Positions 1 to 11,413 are shown, counted from the first letter of the stretch. The stretch: DNA of 64,000 nucleotides from JAKACA01 sp050008715 (GCA_050008715.1 JBEKMC010000002.1:23757-87756); one strand, 5' to 3'. Numbers and translations: made by a program. Notes: generated from the sequence alone by a model not told the origin.

Positions 1-480
1 GAAGTTGACCGTGGAGCAACGGCTGGCGATCGTGACGAGATCCGGGGGGACGTTCTCGGCGAGCACGAGCACGATCGTCGTGTCCGGCGGCTCCTCGATC
101 GTCTTCAGCAGGACAGGAGCGGCCTGCTCGACCAGGTGGAAGTCGACGAGCACGAGCACCTGGAAGGGCGCCGCCCGGGGCGTTCGCAGCGCCAGCCGGA
201 CGACCTCCTGAGCCTGCGGCACGAGGATGGAGGCGCCCTGGCGCTCGACGACGACGACGTCGGGATGGCGGCCGGCGAGGGTCTCGAGGCACGACGGGCA
301 CACGCCACAGCCGCCGTTCGGGCACGTGAGGGCGGCGGCGAATGCCATGGCGGCCTCGCGCTTGCCCGTGCCCGCCGGGCCGAGGAACAAGTAGGCGTGA
401 ACCGGGTGAGGTACCGAAGCATCGAGCAGCTGCACGGCCCTCGGCTGCCCGACGATCCTGTCGAGCACACGTGCGTTCAT
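1..480 (-). CDS. holB: DNA polymerase III delta-prime subunit (partial)
   Basis: Clamp-loader AAA+ subunit that helps load the sliding clamp during replication. The window starts inside the gene, so only the first 160 residues are visible, read from the ATG at 480. The protein shows a Walker A motif GPAGTGK at residues 34-40 and a four-cysteine zinc module (Cys53, 58, 61, 64), both typical of gamma/delta-prime subunits. The visible part ends in the SRC sensor motif (residues 152-154). The start overlaps the tmk stop by four bases (ATGA), so the pair is translationally coupled, a common bacterial arrangement. The C-terminal collar domain lies outside the window. Confidence 0.9.
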   Translation of the reverse strand, partial: MNARVLDRIVGQPRAVQLLDASVPHPVHAYLFLGPAGTGKREAAMAFAAALTCPNGGCGVCPSCLETLAGRHPDVVVVERQGASILVPQAQEVVRLALRTPRAAPFQVLVLVDFHLVEQAAPVLLKTIEEPPDTTIVLVLAENVPPDLVTIASRCSTVNF

Positions 481-1115
481 CGCCGCCGGCCGCCGCCGAG
501 CATGTCCGCCACCGCCTGGCGTACGAGCCGGGCGACGTCCTCCACCTCGCCGGTGCCGTCGATCACGAACCAACGGTGCGGATCAGCGGCCGCGAGCGTC
601 CGGAACCCCTCCGCCACCCGGGCGTGGAATCCCTCGTCCTCTGACTCGATCCGGTCGGGCGCAGTGCCGGTTCGGGACCGGCGCCGCCAGCCCATCTCGA
701 ACGGCACGTCGAGCAGGATCGTCAGGTCGGGCCAAAGCTGCCCCGTTGCGAGGTCACAGGCGTCGGTGACGGCGCCGAGTGGCAGGCCTCTCCCGTAGCC
801 CTGGTAGGCCAGCGTCGATCCGGAAAAGCGATCCACGACGACGTCGCGGCCGGCCTCGAGCGCCGGACGGAGGCGCTCGGCGACGTGCTGCGCGCGGGCG
901 GCGAGCATCAGCATGAGCTCCGCCCGCGCCGTCATCGCGTTTCCCGCCTCCGCACCCTCTGTCCGGGCAGGCTCTGGTTGCAGGAGCAATTGCCGGATGC
1001 GGTCCCCGAGCGCCGTCCCACCGGGCTCCCTCGTGAGCTCGGCGCCGAGGTCGCCCGCGAGGCGCTGCGCCTGCGTGGACTTGCCCGCCCCCTCGCCTCC
1101 TTCGAAGGCGATCAG
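477..1115 (-). CDS. tmk: thymidylate kinase
   Basis: Phosphorylates dTMP to dTDP in DNA precursor synthesis. The protein has the P-loop GGEGAGKST close to its N-terminus, a DRFSGS motif matching the family DR(Y/F) signature, and an arginine-rich LID segment (RSRTGTAPDR). From the start chosen here it has 212 residues, the normal family length. The start is unusual: the only in-frame codon near the homologous start is CTG at 1115. The nearest conventional starts are GTG at 1211 and TTG at 1214, inside the topA tail, and would add about 32 residues of Arg/Pro-rich antiparalog-like sequence that is simply topA tail read in another frame. It follows topA by about 30 bases and overlaps holB. Confidence 0.88.
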   Translation of the reverse strand: MIAFEGGEGAGKSTQAQRLAGDLGAELTREPGGTALGDRIRQLLLQPEPARTEGAEAGNAMTARAELMLMLAARAQHVAERLRPALEAGRDVVVDRFSGSTLAYQGYGRGLPLGAVTDACDLATGQLWPDLTILLDVPFEMGWRRRSRTGTAPDRIESEDEGFHARVAEGFRTLAAADPHRWFVIDGTGEVEDVARLVRQAVADMLGGGRRR

Positions 1116-1146
1116 GCGACCCCGGCCACGACCGGAGAGACCAGCC

Positions 1147-4092
1147 CTAGAAGTCGACGTCGTCGGGAGCCTCCGTCGCCACGGTCCTCTCGGCCACCGC
1201 CTCCTTGGCACCAACCTTCTCGGCCCCCGTCTTCTTCGCAACAGCCTTCTTGGCCCCGGCCTTCTTGACGCCGGCCTTCGTGGCACGGGCCTTCGTGGCA
1301 CCGCCTTTCGTGACACCGGCCTTCTTAGCCGCGCCGGCGCGCTTCGCCGGCGCCTTCTTCGCCGGCGCCTTCTTCACGCCGGCCTTCTTGGTGCCGCCGC
1401 GGGCACCGCCCCGCGTCGACGGACCCGCGTCGCGCCGGGCGGAGATGAGCTCGGCGGCGCGTTCCGGCGTAATGGTCTCAGGATCGTCGCCACGACGAAG
1501 CGAGGCGTTCACGGTCCCGTCGGTCACATAGGGACCAAAACGCCCCGACCGCAGCACGATCTGTCCCCCGCTCACGGGGTCTGGCCCGAGCTCTCGCAGC
1601 GGCGCCGCCGTCACGCCGTAGCGTCGCTGCTTGGGCTGGGCGAAGCGGGCGAGCGCCTCGTCGAGGGTCACGGTGAACAACTGCTCCTCGTTGTCGAGCG
1701 AGCGGGTCTCGGTACCGTGCTCGAGGTACGGGCCGTATCGGCCGCTCTTCGCGATGATGTCGGCACCGGTCGCCGGATCGAGACCGACGACACGCGGCAG
1801 CTCCAGCAGCCGGAGTGCGTCGTCGAGTGTGAGCGTCTCGAGCGACATCGAGGAGAACAATGACGCCGTCTTGAGCGGTTTGGCCGCCTCCTCAAGCCCT
1901 CCGAGCTGGACGTAGGGCCCATAGCGGCCAGCTCGCGCCACCACCTGTTCGCCGGTCCTCGGGTCGATGCCGATCACGCGATCGCCGGACGGCTTGGAGA
2001 GCAATTCGAGGGCGCGCTCGGTCGTGAGCTCGTCGGGTGCCAGATCCTCCGGCACGGCCGTCCTGGTCTCACCGCGCTGCAGGTACGGGCCGTAGCGGCC
2101 GACCCGAACGACGATCTCCTCGCCGTCGGGGTCGGCACCGATGACGATGGAATTGACATCACGTGCGTCGATTTCGCCGAGGTGAGTAAGGACGGCATCC
2201 TTCAGCCCCCGCGTGCCGTCGACCTCGAGGGCGTGGCGAGGCTGACGGGCGCCGTCGGCATCCGGGCGCGGCAGGTGGTGGGATTCGCCGAAGTAGAAGC
2301 GCTCCAGCCAGGGGACGCTCTCCTCGGTGCCGGCGGCGATCTCGTCGAGGTCGTCCTCCATGGAGGCGGTGAAGCCATAGTCGACGAGGCTCGGGAAGTG
2401 CCGCTCCATCAGGTTCACGACAGCGAAGGCGGTGAAGGACGGAACGAGCGCCGTACCCTTGCGCCACACGTAGTTCCGGTCCTGGATCGTCTGCAGGATG
2501 CTGGCGTAGGTCGACGGCCGGCCGACGCCGAGCTCCTCCAGGCGCCGGACGAGCGAGGCTTCGGTGTAGCGAGCCGGCGGGCGGGTGTCGTGGCTCTCGG
2601 TCGTGAGGCCTTCACACTCGACGCCGTCGCCGGCATTGAGCCGTGGCAGGCGGGCGTTCTCCTCTCTCGCCCGAGCCTCGTCGTTCTCGTCGTCGTCGTC
2701 CTCGCGGTACACCTGCAGGAAACCCGGCACCGTGATGACCGTCCCCGTCGCCAACAGGCCGGCCACTGTCCCGGCGGGCACGGGAGCCGCCGCCCCCACC
2801 GGCGCCGGCGAGTCCGAACGGGTCGTCGCCTCCAATCGGACGCGGGCCGTCGTCCCGGTCGCATCGATCATCTGGGAGGCAACGGTGCGCTGCCACACGA
2901 GCTCGTACAGCTTCAGCTCGTCGGCGGAGAGCTCCCGGGCGACTGCGGACGGCTGGCGGAACCGCTCCCCTGCCGGCCGGATGGCTTCGTGCGCCTCCTG
3001 GGCGTTCTTCACCTTGTTGCGGTAGGTCCGCGGCGCAGCCGGCACCGAGGCGGCGCCGTACAGCGACGTCGCCTGCTGCCGGGCAGCCTGCACGGCCGTG
3101 TCCGAGAGCGTCGTGGAGTCGGTTCGCATGTAGGTGATGAACCCACGCTCGTAGAGCGCCTGGGCGAGGCGCATCGTGCGCTGCGCCGAGTAGCGGAGCT
3201 TGCGGGCGGCCTCCTGCTGCAGCGTCGAGGTCATGAACGGCGCCGCCGGCGAGCGCCGGTAGGGCCGGTCCTCGACGGAGGCGACCGTGAAGTCCGCACC
3301 GTCGAGGGCGGCCACAAGCCCGGTGGCGGCCGGCTCGTCGAGGAGTACGACGTCGCCCCGGTCGGGAAGCAGCCGTCCGTCGGGACCGAAGTCGTCCCCG
3401 GCGGCGACCGAGCCGCCGCCGACGTCGACGAGTCGCGCCCCGAAGGCCTGCCCGCCTGCGGCGAACGAACCGACGATCCCCCACCAGGAGGCCGAGCGGA
3501 ACGCCATGCGCTCGCGCTCGCGCTCGACGACGATGCGCGTGGCCACGCTCTGCACACGACCTGCTGACAGTCCGGTCGCCACCTTTTTCCACAGCACGGG
3601 GGAGACCTCGTAGCCATACAGGCGGTCGAGGATGCGCCGTGCCTCCTGAGCGTCGACGAGGCGACGGTCGAGCTCGCCGGGGTTGGCCATGGCAGCCGCG
3701 ATGGCGGCGGGCGTGATCTCGTGGAACACCATGCGGTGGACCGGCACACGCGGTGACAGCACCTCGACGAGGTGCCAGGCGATCGACTCCCCCTCTCGGT
3801 CCTCGTCTGTCGCCAGGTAGAGCTCGCTGGCGTCGGTGAGGAGGCGCTTCAGCTTGGCGACCTGCTCGCGGCGCTCCTTCGAGACCACATAGAGCGCCTT
3901 GAAGTCGTTGTCGACGTCCACGCCGAGGCGCGCCCAGGGCTCGCCTTTGAAGGCGGCGGGCACGTCTGAGGCGTTGCGGGGCAGGTCGCGGATGTGACCG
4001 ATCGACGATTCGACGACATAGTCGCGGCCGAGATACCCGGCGATGGTCTTTGCCTTCGCCGGGGATTCGACGATGACGAGTGGTTTGGCCAT
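1147..4092 (-). CDS. topA: DNA topoisomerase I (type IA)
   Basis: Relaxes negative supercoils through a transient 5'-phosphotyrosine. The N-terminal TOPRIM domain carries VESPAKAKTI (residues 8-17) and the acidic TDEDREGE (95-102); the catalytic tyrosine is Tyr321 in FITYMRTDST. After the core come four GR(Y/F)GPY repeats typical of actinobacterial C-terminal domains, then a roughly 80-residue Lys/Ala-rich tail that probably binds DNA. A short acidic insert (REDDDDENDE) precedes the last core segment. At 981 residues it is long because of the tail. A TATCCT box lies 9 bases upstream of the ATG, so it may have its own near-leaderless promoter although it follows hppA by only 30 bases. Confidence 0.97.
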   Translation of the reverse strand: MAKPLVIVESPAKAKTIAGYLGRDYVVESSIGHIRDLPRNASDVPAAFKGEPWARLGVDVDNDFKALYVVSKERREQVAKLKRLLTDASELYLATDEDREGESIAWHLVEVLSPRVPVHRMVFHEITPAAIAAAMANPGELDRRLVDAQEARRILDRLYGYEVSPVLWKKVATGLSAGRVQSVATRIVVERERERMAFRSASWWGIVGSFAAGGQAFGARLVDVGGGSVAAGDDFGPDGRLLPDRGDVVLLDEPAATGLVAALDGADFTVASVEDRPYRRSPAAPFMTSTLQQEAARKLRYSAQRTMRLAQALYERGFITYMRTDSTTLSDTAVQAARQQATSLYGAASVPAAPRTYRNKVKNAQEAHEAIRPAGERFRQPSAVARELSADELKLYELVWQRTVASQMIDATGTTARVRLEATTRSDSPAPVGAAAPVPAGTVAGLLATGTVITVPGFLQVYREDDDDENDEARAREENARLPRLNAGDGVECEGLTTESHDTRPPARYTEASLVRRLEELGVGRPSTYASILQTIQDRNYVWRKGTALVPSFTAFAVVNLMERHFPSLVDYGFTASMEDDLDEIAAGTEESVPWLERFYFGESHHLPRPDADGARQPRHALEVDGTRGLKDAVLTHLGEIDARDVNSIVIGADPDGEEIVVRVGRYGPYLQRGETRTAVPEDLAPDELTTERALELLSKPSGDRVIGIDPRTGEQVVARAGRYGPYVQLGGLEEAAKPLKTASLFSSMSLETLTLDDALRLLELPRVVGLDPATGADIIAKSGRYGPYLEHGTETRSLDNEEQLFTVTLDEALARFAQPKQRRYGVTAAPLRELGPDPVSGGQIVLRSGRFGPYVTDGTVNASLRRGDDPETITPERAAELISARRDAGPSTRGGARGGTKKAGVKKAPAKKAPAKRAGAAKKAGVTKGGATKARATKAGVKKAGAKKAVAKKTGAEKVGAKEAVAERTVATEAPDDVDF
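1190..1400 (-). repeat. degenerate Lys/Ala codon repeats in the topA tail
   Basis: Short imperfect direct repeats of about 15-21 bases (variants of GCCGGCCTTCTTG on the plus strand) encode the KKAPAKKA/TKAGVKKAG-like tail of topoisomerase I. Similar tails in actinobacterial TopA proteins aid DNA binding. The repeats are coding and in frame; they are not a CRISPR or mobile element. Confidence 0.6.
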
Positions 4093-4101
4093 GGGAGGCC
4101 G

Positions 4102-4107
4102 AGGATA
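4102..4107 (-). promoter_or_regulatory. putative -10 box of topA
   Basis: TATCCT on the minus strand ends 9 bases before the topA ATG; no Shine-Dalgarno lies between. This geometry fits a leaderless or very short leader transcript. No clear -35 was found. Confidence 0.35.
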
Positions 4108-4122
4108 CGTTGCCGGCCGGCG

Positions 4123-6447
<2,325 letters not shown>

Positions 6448-6476
6448 CGCTAGCTCCTTTGATGAGGTCGGGGGGC

Positions 6477-6505
6477 AGGATAAACGCTCGGCGCGGCTCG
6501 TTCAA
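6477..6505 (-). promoter_or_regulatory. sigma-70-type promoter of hppA
   Basis: On the minus strand TTGAAC (6505-6500) and TATCCT (6482-6477) are separated by exactly 17 bases. The predicted start lies near 6470, giving a leader of about 23 bases that contains the hppA Shine-Dalgarno. Confidence 0.55.
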
Positions 6506-6586
6506 ACTTGCCGCGGCGCCGGCGGCTCCACGAACGGGGCCGGCCGGCCGAACCCGCAAGCAAAAGGTAGCGCCGGCTACGGCGCG

Positions 6587-9103
6587 TCACGCGGTTCCGT
6601 GCCGCGGGGGCACGCGAGGCGGCACAGGCGGCACCTCGGTCGGCTCTGACGTCCGAAGGATCGTGAACAAGGGGTTGACCATGACGATGTGGCGGCCGCG
6701 CTCGCCGACCATGCCCTCGACGACCAGCTTCGAGCCGGGCTCGATGCCCGGGACGCGGCGGCGGCCCTGGAAGACGAGCAGCAGCTGCCCGGTCCGGTCG
6801 GCGATCGTGCACTCGACGCTCGGGACGCCGGCACCGGCCTGCACCCGGACGGAACGGACTCGACCGGACACCCGCGCCCGCTGGCGCGGGTGCAGCTCGT
6901 GGATCGCGGTCGTGCCCGGCACGACATCGGCCGCGGGCGCCTTTCCGGCCTTCCCCTCGCCGTGGCCGTGGCTACGCCCGGGCGGTGGGGCGCTGGCGCC
7001 GTCGGCGGAGGTACCGCCTGCGAGCCCCCAGGGGTGGATGGGGACACGGGGGCGCCGGTGGGCGACGGTCGTGACGAGATCGCTGTCCCCCGGTCCCATC
7101 ACCGGGATCCCGCCGGCCGTCCAGGGCACGAGCGACTTGCGGCGGTTGCCGAGGGGGAACGGGATGATGGTGGCGTTGGCGTTGGGCAGCTGGCTGACGT
7201 AAGCGGCGATGTGGTCGGCGGTGCGGTCGTGCAGGACCCGCTGCCAGTAACTCTCAAAACCACGACGGGGCAGGATCACGCTCACCTCTGTCTGGCCGTC
7301 CTCGGCCGCCTCGGCGACGAGCTCCATGGCCGCCCGCTCGAGGCGCCGGTCGGGGCACTCGACGATGTCGAGCGGGAACCGGTTGAGTCCGAGGCGACTC
7401 CATTGCTCCTCGAGCTCGCGGGCGACGACAGGGTCGAGCACGAAGTGGACCGCCCGCAGCTCGTCGGGTGAGAGCGTGCGGGCGTACTGCAGCGCGCGGG
7501 CGGCAGCGAGGTCGAGGCTCTCGACGAGCACGATCACGACGTGGCGGCGCAGGACGGGGGCGATGGCCGCCCTCGGGGCGTTCGCCGCCAGCTCGACGCT
7601 CTCCTCGGCGTACTGCTTGTGCAGGCGGATGAGCACGAAGACGAGGATCGGGAAGAGGACGACGACGAGCCAGGCACCTTCGGTGAACTTCGTGATGGCA
7701 AAGATCGCCACGACGATCGCCGACAGCACGGCGGCAAATCCGTTGATGAAAATCTTCCTCTGCCAACCTGGCTCCCGGTAGGTGAGGTGGTGCTTGACCA
7801 TGCCGGAGCCGGCCATCGTGAATCCGGTGAACACCCCGATGGCATACAGCGCCACGAGGGCGCTCAGGTTCGCACGGGTGGCGACGATGAGTGCGATCGA
7901 GACGATGGCGAGGATGATGATGCCGTTCGAGAACACGAGCCGGTGGCCCCGCCGCGTGAGCCGGCGCGGCAGGAAGGCGTCCTGGGCGACGAAGCTCGTG
8001 AGATTCGGGAAGCCGTTGAAGCTCGTGTTGCCACCGGTGTAGAGGATGAGCATCGTCGAGGCCTGCACCAGGAAGAACCCAACCCTGCCCGCCGTCGCCG
8101 TCCCGAAGACGTACTTCGCCTCTTGTGACAGCACCGTCGGCGTACCACCGACGTACGGGACCGAATGTGTGACATGGGCGAGGTAGGAGACGCCGAGGAC
8201 GAGCGAGCCGAGCGTCACGGCCATGAGGACCAGCACGCGGCGGGCGTTACGGCCGGTGGGCTCCCTGAAGTTGGCGACACCGTTCGAGATCGCCTCGAGG
8301 CCCGTCAGCGAAGACCCCCCGTTCGCGAACGCCTTCATCATGACGAAGACGGCTGCGAACACGAGCAACGACGAGCCGCCGTGGGCGCCGACGGCGACAG
8401 GACTGATCGACGCCGAGCTGCGGGAGGGGATGGGGTGAGCGTGCAGCTGGCCGAGGAGGGCGCGTACGACGCCGATGACCACGAGGGAGCCGATCGAGGC
8501 TATGAACAGGTACGTGGGCAACGCGAACGACTTGCCCGCCTCGCGGATGCCGCGGAGGTTGCCGTACGTGAGGACGAGCACGACGCCAACCGTGATCTCG
8601 ACGGTGAGGTGGGACAGTGCCGGGAAGGCGGACGTCAGGGCATCGGTGCCGGCCGACGTCTGCACCGCCACGGTGACGATGTAGTCGATGATGAGCGCCA
8701 CGGCGGCGATCTGGGCGATTCGGGGCCCGAAGTTGTCCCGTGCGACGACGTAGGAGCCGCCGGCCTTCGTGTAGACCATGACGACCTCGCGGTACGACAT
8801 GGTGACGAAGAACAGCACCAACAGCACGACGAAGGTGATCGGCAGCAGCAAGGCGAAGGCGGCGAGGCCGAAGTACGGGACGAGGATCGTGAGGATCTCC
8901 TCGGTGCCGTAGGCGGTCGAGGATATACAGTCCGGGGCGAGCACTCCAAGGGCCACGACCTTGCCGAGGCGCTCCTCGGAGAGGCGCTCGGTGATGAGCG
9001 GCTCCCCGAGCAGCCTCTTCTTCAGGCGGTACGAGAACGACTCCGGAAGCACGTACGCAGCCGCCGCCGAGGCGGTATCGGGTTGCGTCGGCGTTGAGCT
9101 CAC
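6587..9103 (-). CDS. KimA-like APC potassium permease with C-terminal OB-fold domain
   Basis: Residues 1 to about 500 form an APC-superfamily transporter whose N-terminus closely follows KimA (YdaO), the Bacillus high-affinity K+ importer: an ISSTAYGTEEI loop, then DYIVTV and SAGTDALTSAFPAL segments. Residues about 510-665 look like the cytoplasmic UspA-like domain of KimA (RHVVIVLVESLD onward). A linker rich in Gly/Pro/Ala leads to an OB-fold (about 733-818, starting RARVSGRVRSV) of the type usually encoded as a separate small gene near trkA genes. At 838 residues it is longer than KimA (about 607) because of this fusion. Two TrkA-like genes start 89 bases away on the other strand, supporting a role in K+ uptake. 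KimA identity is inferred from sequence pattern; amino-acid transport cannot be excluded. Confidence 0.8.
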   Translation of the reverse strand: MSSTPTQPDTASAAAAYVLPESFSYRLKKRLLGEPLITERLSEERLGKVVALGVLAPDCISSTAYGTEEILTILVPYFGLAAFALLLPITFVVLLVLFFVTMSYREVVMVYTKAGGSYVVARDNFGPRIAQIAAVALIIDYIVTVAVQTSAGTDALTSAFPALSHLTVEITVGVVLVLTYGNLRGIREAGKSFALPTYLFIASIGSLVVIGVVRALLGQLHAHPIPSRSSASISPVAVGAHGGSSLLVFAAVFVMMKAFANGGSSLTGLEAISNGVANFREPTGRNARRVLVLMAVTLGSLVLGVSYLAHVTHSVPYVGGTPTVLSQEAKYVFGTATAGRVGFFLVQASTMLILYTGGNTSFNGFPNLTSFVAQDAFLPRRLTRRGHRLVFSNGIIILAIVSIALIVATRANLSALVALYAIGVFTGFTMAGSGMVKHHLTYREPGWQRKIFINGFAAVLSAIVVAIFAITKFTEGAWLVVVLFPILVFVLIRLHKQYAEESVELAANAPRAAIAPVLRRHVVIVLVESLDLAAARALQYARTLSPDELRAVHFVLDPVVARELEEQWSRLGLNRFPLDIVECPDRRLERAAMELVAEAAEDGQTEVSVILPRRGFESYWQRVLHDRTADHIAAYVSQLPNANATIIPFPLGNRRKSLVPWTAGGIPVMGPGDSDLVTTVAHRRPRVPIHPWGLAGGTSADGASAPPPGRSHGHGEGKAGKAPAADVVPGTTAIHELHPRQRARVSGRVRSVRVQAGAGVPSVECTIADRTGQLLLVFQGRRRVPGIEPGSKLVVEGMVGERGRHIVMVNPLFTILRTSEPTEVPPVPPRVPPRHGTA

Positions 9104-9192
9104 CTGGCTATCTTGGCCCGCTTCGAGGCCCCTGCGCCCACCGGAGCCCGATTGGCTTGTCTACGACCATGCGATCCGGAAGGATGAGGGTG

Positions 9193-9864
9193 ATGCACGT
9201 CATCATCGTCGGCTGCGGCCGAGTAGGTTCCGGGCTCGCAGCCGGGCTCACGCGAGAGGGCCACAGCGTGGCCATCATCGACAAGAGCCAAGGCGCCTTC
9301 CGGCGTCTCCCGTGGGGGTTCGACGGGCAGAAGGTGGTGGGTTTCGGGTTCGATCGCGCCCACCTCGAGCTCGCGGGCGCAGAACGGGCCGACGCCCTGG
9401 CGGCCGTCACGAGCGGCGACAACTCCAACATCCTCACCGCCCGGATCGCCCGCGAGACCTACGAGATCCCCAACGTCGTCGCGCGGATCTACGATCCGCG
9501 GCGGGCGGAGATCTTCCAGCGGCTCGGCATCCCGACCGTACCGAGCGTCAGCTGGACCATCGAGCAGGTGTTCCGCCGCGTCCTGCCGAGCACACGATCC
9601 TTCGTCTGGTCGGACGGCACCGGGCATCTCCACCTGCTCGAGCGGCCGCTGCCCTTCTCGTGGGCCGGGTCTCGCATCGCCGACGCCCTGCCGAGCGAAG
9701 GAGTGCGCCTCGTCTCGGTCACGAGGGCGAGCGTCCCGACGCTCGAGGTGGCCGAGCTCGTCGGGCAGGAAGGCGACATGCTCCACCTCATAGTCTCGAC
9801 CGACGCAATCGACGCGCTCGAGGCACGGTTCCTCGTCGCCGACCAGGCAGCCGGGCGTTCGTGA
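9193..9864 (+). CDS. TrkA-like K+ channel/transporter regulatory protein (first of pair)
   Basis: Cytoplasmic RCK/TrkA protein of 223 residues that would bind NAD(H) or another nucleotide and gate a K+ transporter. The Rossmann motif GCGRVGSGLA is at the N-terminus, followed by an acidic strand end (AIIDK), and a TrkA-C domain makes up the C-terminal third. The ATG at 9193 is preferred because GGAAGG lies nine bases upstream; ATG 9184 is the alternative but abuts that Shine-Dalgarno. It overlaps the next trkA gene by four bases (GTGA). Paired TrkA proteins of this kind resemble CeoB/CeoC of mycobacteria. Confidence 0.88.
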   Translation: MHVIIVGCGRVGSGLAAGLTREGHSVAIIDKSQGAFRRLPWGFDGQKVVGFGFDRAHLELAGAERADALAAVTSGDNSNILTARIARETYEIPNVVARIYDPRRAEIFQRLGIPTVPSVSWTIEQVFRRVLPSTRSFVWSDGTGHLHLLERPLPFSWAGSRIADALPSEGVRLVSVTRASVPTLEVAELVGQEGDMLHLIVSTDAIDALEARFLVADQAAGRS

Positions 9865-10529
9865 GAGTCGCCGTAGCCGGCGCCGGCAAGGTCGGCCGCT
9901 TCCTCGCCGAGGACCTCGCCAGCAGCGGGCACCAGGTGCTCCTCCTCGAGAAGGACCCGGCCCTCGTCGCCATGATCGACCCAGTGGCCGGCGTCACCTG
10001 CGTCACGGCGGATGCCTGCGAGGTCGCCTCTCTGCACGCCGTCCATCTCGACGACGTCGACGTCGTGGTCGCCGTGACGGGCGACGACGAGGACAACCTC
10101 GTCATCTCGCTGCTTGCCAAGCAGGAGTTCGCCGTTCCACGCGTGATCGCCCGGGTCAACCACCCGCGGAACCACTGGCTGTTCAACGAGGCCTGGGGCG
10201 TCGACGTGGCCGTGTCGACCCCTCAGCTGCTCGCCGCCCTCGTGGAGGAGGCCGTGTCCGTCGGCGTGCTCGTGCGGCTGCTGCAGTTCGAAGGCGGCAA
10301 CACCCGACTCGTAGAGGTGACGCTGGCGGAGGCGTCGCCGGCTCGTGGGCGGGCGCTCGGCGATCTCGGGCTTCCGCGCGGCGCAACGATCGTCGCCCTC
10401 GTGCGCGACAGCCACGTCGTCGTTCCGCGCTCCGACACCATCCTCGACACCGGCGACGAGGTGCTGCTGCTGGCGAGCGCCGCCATCGACGACAACGAGA
10501 TCCGGGATCTCCTCGCCCCAGGCTCGTGA
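9861..10529 (+). CDS. TrkA-like K+ channel/transporter regulatory protein (second of pair)
   Basis: Second RCK/TrkA protein, 222 residues, starting with GTG inside the stop of the first. Its Rossmann motif is GAGKVGRFLA, with a conserved acidic residue ending the second strand (LLEKD), and a TrkA-C domain follows (about residues 135-220: ARGRALGDLGLPRG and GDEVLLLAS). The two proteins probably act together on one K+ transporter, the divergent KimA-like permease being the obvious candidate since no TrkH/TrkG subunit is in the window. Its stop overlaps the GTG of the HAD gene, so all three genes form a coupled operon. Confidence 0.88.
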   Translation: MRVAVAGAGKVGRFLAEDLASSGHQVLLLEKDPALVAMIDPVAGVTCVTADACEVASLHAVHLDDVDVVVAVTGDDEDNLVISLLAKQEFAVPRVIARVNHPRNHWLFNEAWGVDVAVSTPQLLAALVEEAVSVGVLVRLLQFEGGNTRLVEVTLAEASPARGRALGDLGLPRGATIVALVRDSHVVVPRSDTILDTGDEVLLLASAAIDDNEIRDLLAPGS

Positions 10530-11413
10530 CGACCACACAGACGAAGCAGGCCGCCTTCTTCGATCTCGACAAGACCGTCATCGCGAAGGCCTCCATGGTC
10601 GCCTTCGGGCGGCCGCTTTACCACGGCGGTCTCATCAACCGGCGGACCGTCCTACGCGCCCTCTACGGCCAGCTCGTGTACCTGCATCTCGGCGCGAGCG
10701 AGCAGAAGCTCGAGCGCATCCGGGAATCGGTCCTACGCCTCACGCGGGGATGGGAGCAGGCGCGGGTCGCCAAGATCGTCGACGAGGCGCTCGAGCAGAT
10801 CGTGGACCCGATCATCTACGCCGAGGCCGCGGATCTCATCGATCTCCACCGCGCCGCCGGCCGCAGCGTCGTGCTCGTCTCGGCCTCCCCTGCTGAGATC
10901 GTCGTCCCGCTCGGCCGCTACCTGGGGGCGGACGCGACGATCGCCAGCCGCGCCAGCGTCGACGACGACGGTCGGTACACGGGGACGATGGAGTTCTACG
11001 CCTACGGCGAGTACAAGGCGGAGGCGATGCGGGCGCTGGCCGAGCGGGACGGCATCGACTTGGCGGAGTCCTACGCCTACAGCGACTCCTACACGGACCT
11101 GCCGATGTTGGAGGCAGTGGGCCATCCAGTGGCCGTGAACCCTGACCGGGTGCTGACGAAGTTCGCCCGTGAGCACGGGTACGAGATCACGCGTTTCGTG
11201 CAGCCGGTGCGACTGCGCGACCGCGTGCGCGACGTGAGGCACCGCATCACCTCGGTGTCGGTGCCCGTGCCTCCCCGGCCGGCAATGGCGATGTCAGCCG
11301 TGGTCGTGGGAGTCGGAGCCGGTGCGTTCGTGCTCGGGTGGTGGCTCGGCGCCAGGGGCCGCCACGCGACCACGAGGGCAGATGCCGTGCAGCAACCGGT
11401 GGCGAATCGGTGA
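10526..11413 (+). CDS. HAD-IB (SerB-like) phosphatase with C-terminal membrane anchor
   Basis: Haloacid-dehalogenase phosphatase of subfamily IB, 295 residues. Motif I is FFDLDKT near residue 13, motif II is the serine in VLVSASP, motif III includes the lysine of YGEYKAEA, and motif IV is YSDSYTDLPML. The last 45 residues contain one hydrophobic helix (SAVVVGVGAGAFVLGWWLG), suggesting membrane anchoring. Its substrate is unknown; related actinobacterial proteins are annotated as HAD-IB phosphatases, with phosphoserine or acyl-phosphate substrates possible. It is the third gene of the trkA operon (GTGA overlap), which is not enough to assign a role in K+ transport. Confidence 0.85.
   Translation: MTTTQTKQAAFFDLDKTVIAKASMVAFGRPLYHGGLINRRTVLRALYGQLVYLHLGASEQKLERIRESVLRLTRGWEQARVAKIVDEALEQIVDPIIYAEAADLIDLHRAAGRSVVLVSASPAEIVVPLGRYLGADATIASRASVDDDGRYTGTMEFYAYGEYKAEAMRALAERDGIDLAESYAYSDSYTDLPMLEAVGHPVAVNPDRVLTKFAREHGYEITRFVQPVRLRDRVRDVRHRITSVSVPVPPRPAMAMSAVVVGVGAGAFVLGWWLGARGRHATTRADAVQQPVANR

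Noticed and set aside
1190..1400. Repeats in the topA tail as a CRISPR or mobile repeat
   Set aside because: Units are variable, in frame and encode the Lys/Ala tail; no unique spacers.
9104..9192. c-di-AMP (ydaO-type) riboswitch controlling the KimA-like gene
   Set aside because: Only 89 bases separate it from the divergent trkA gene, too short for the aptamer plus promoters, and no matching conserved elements were seen.
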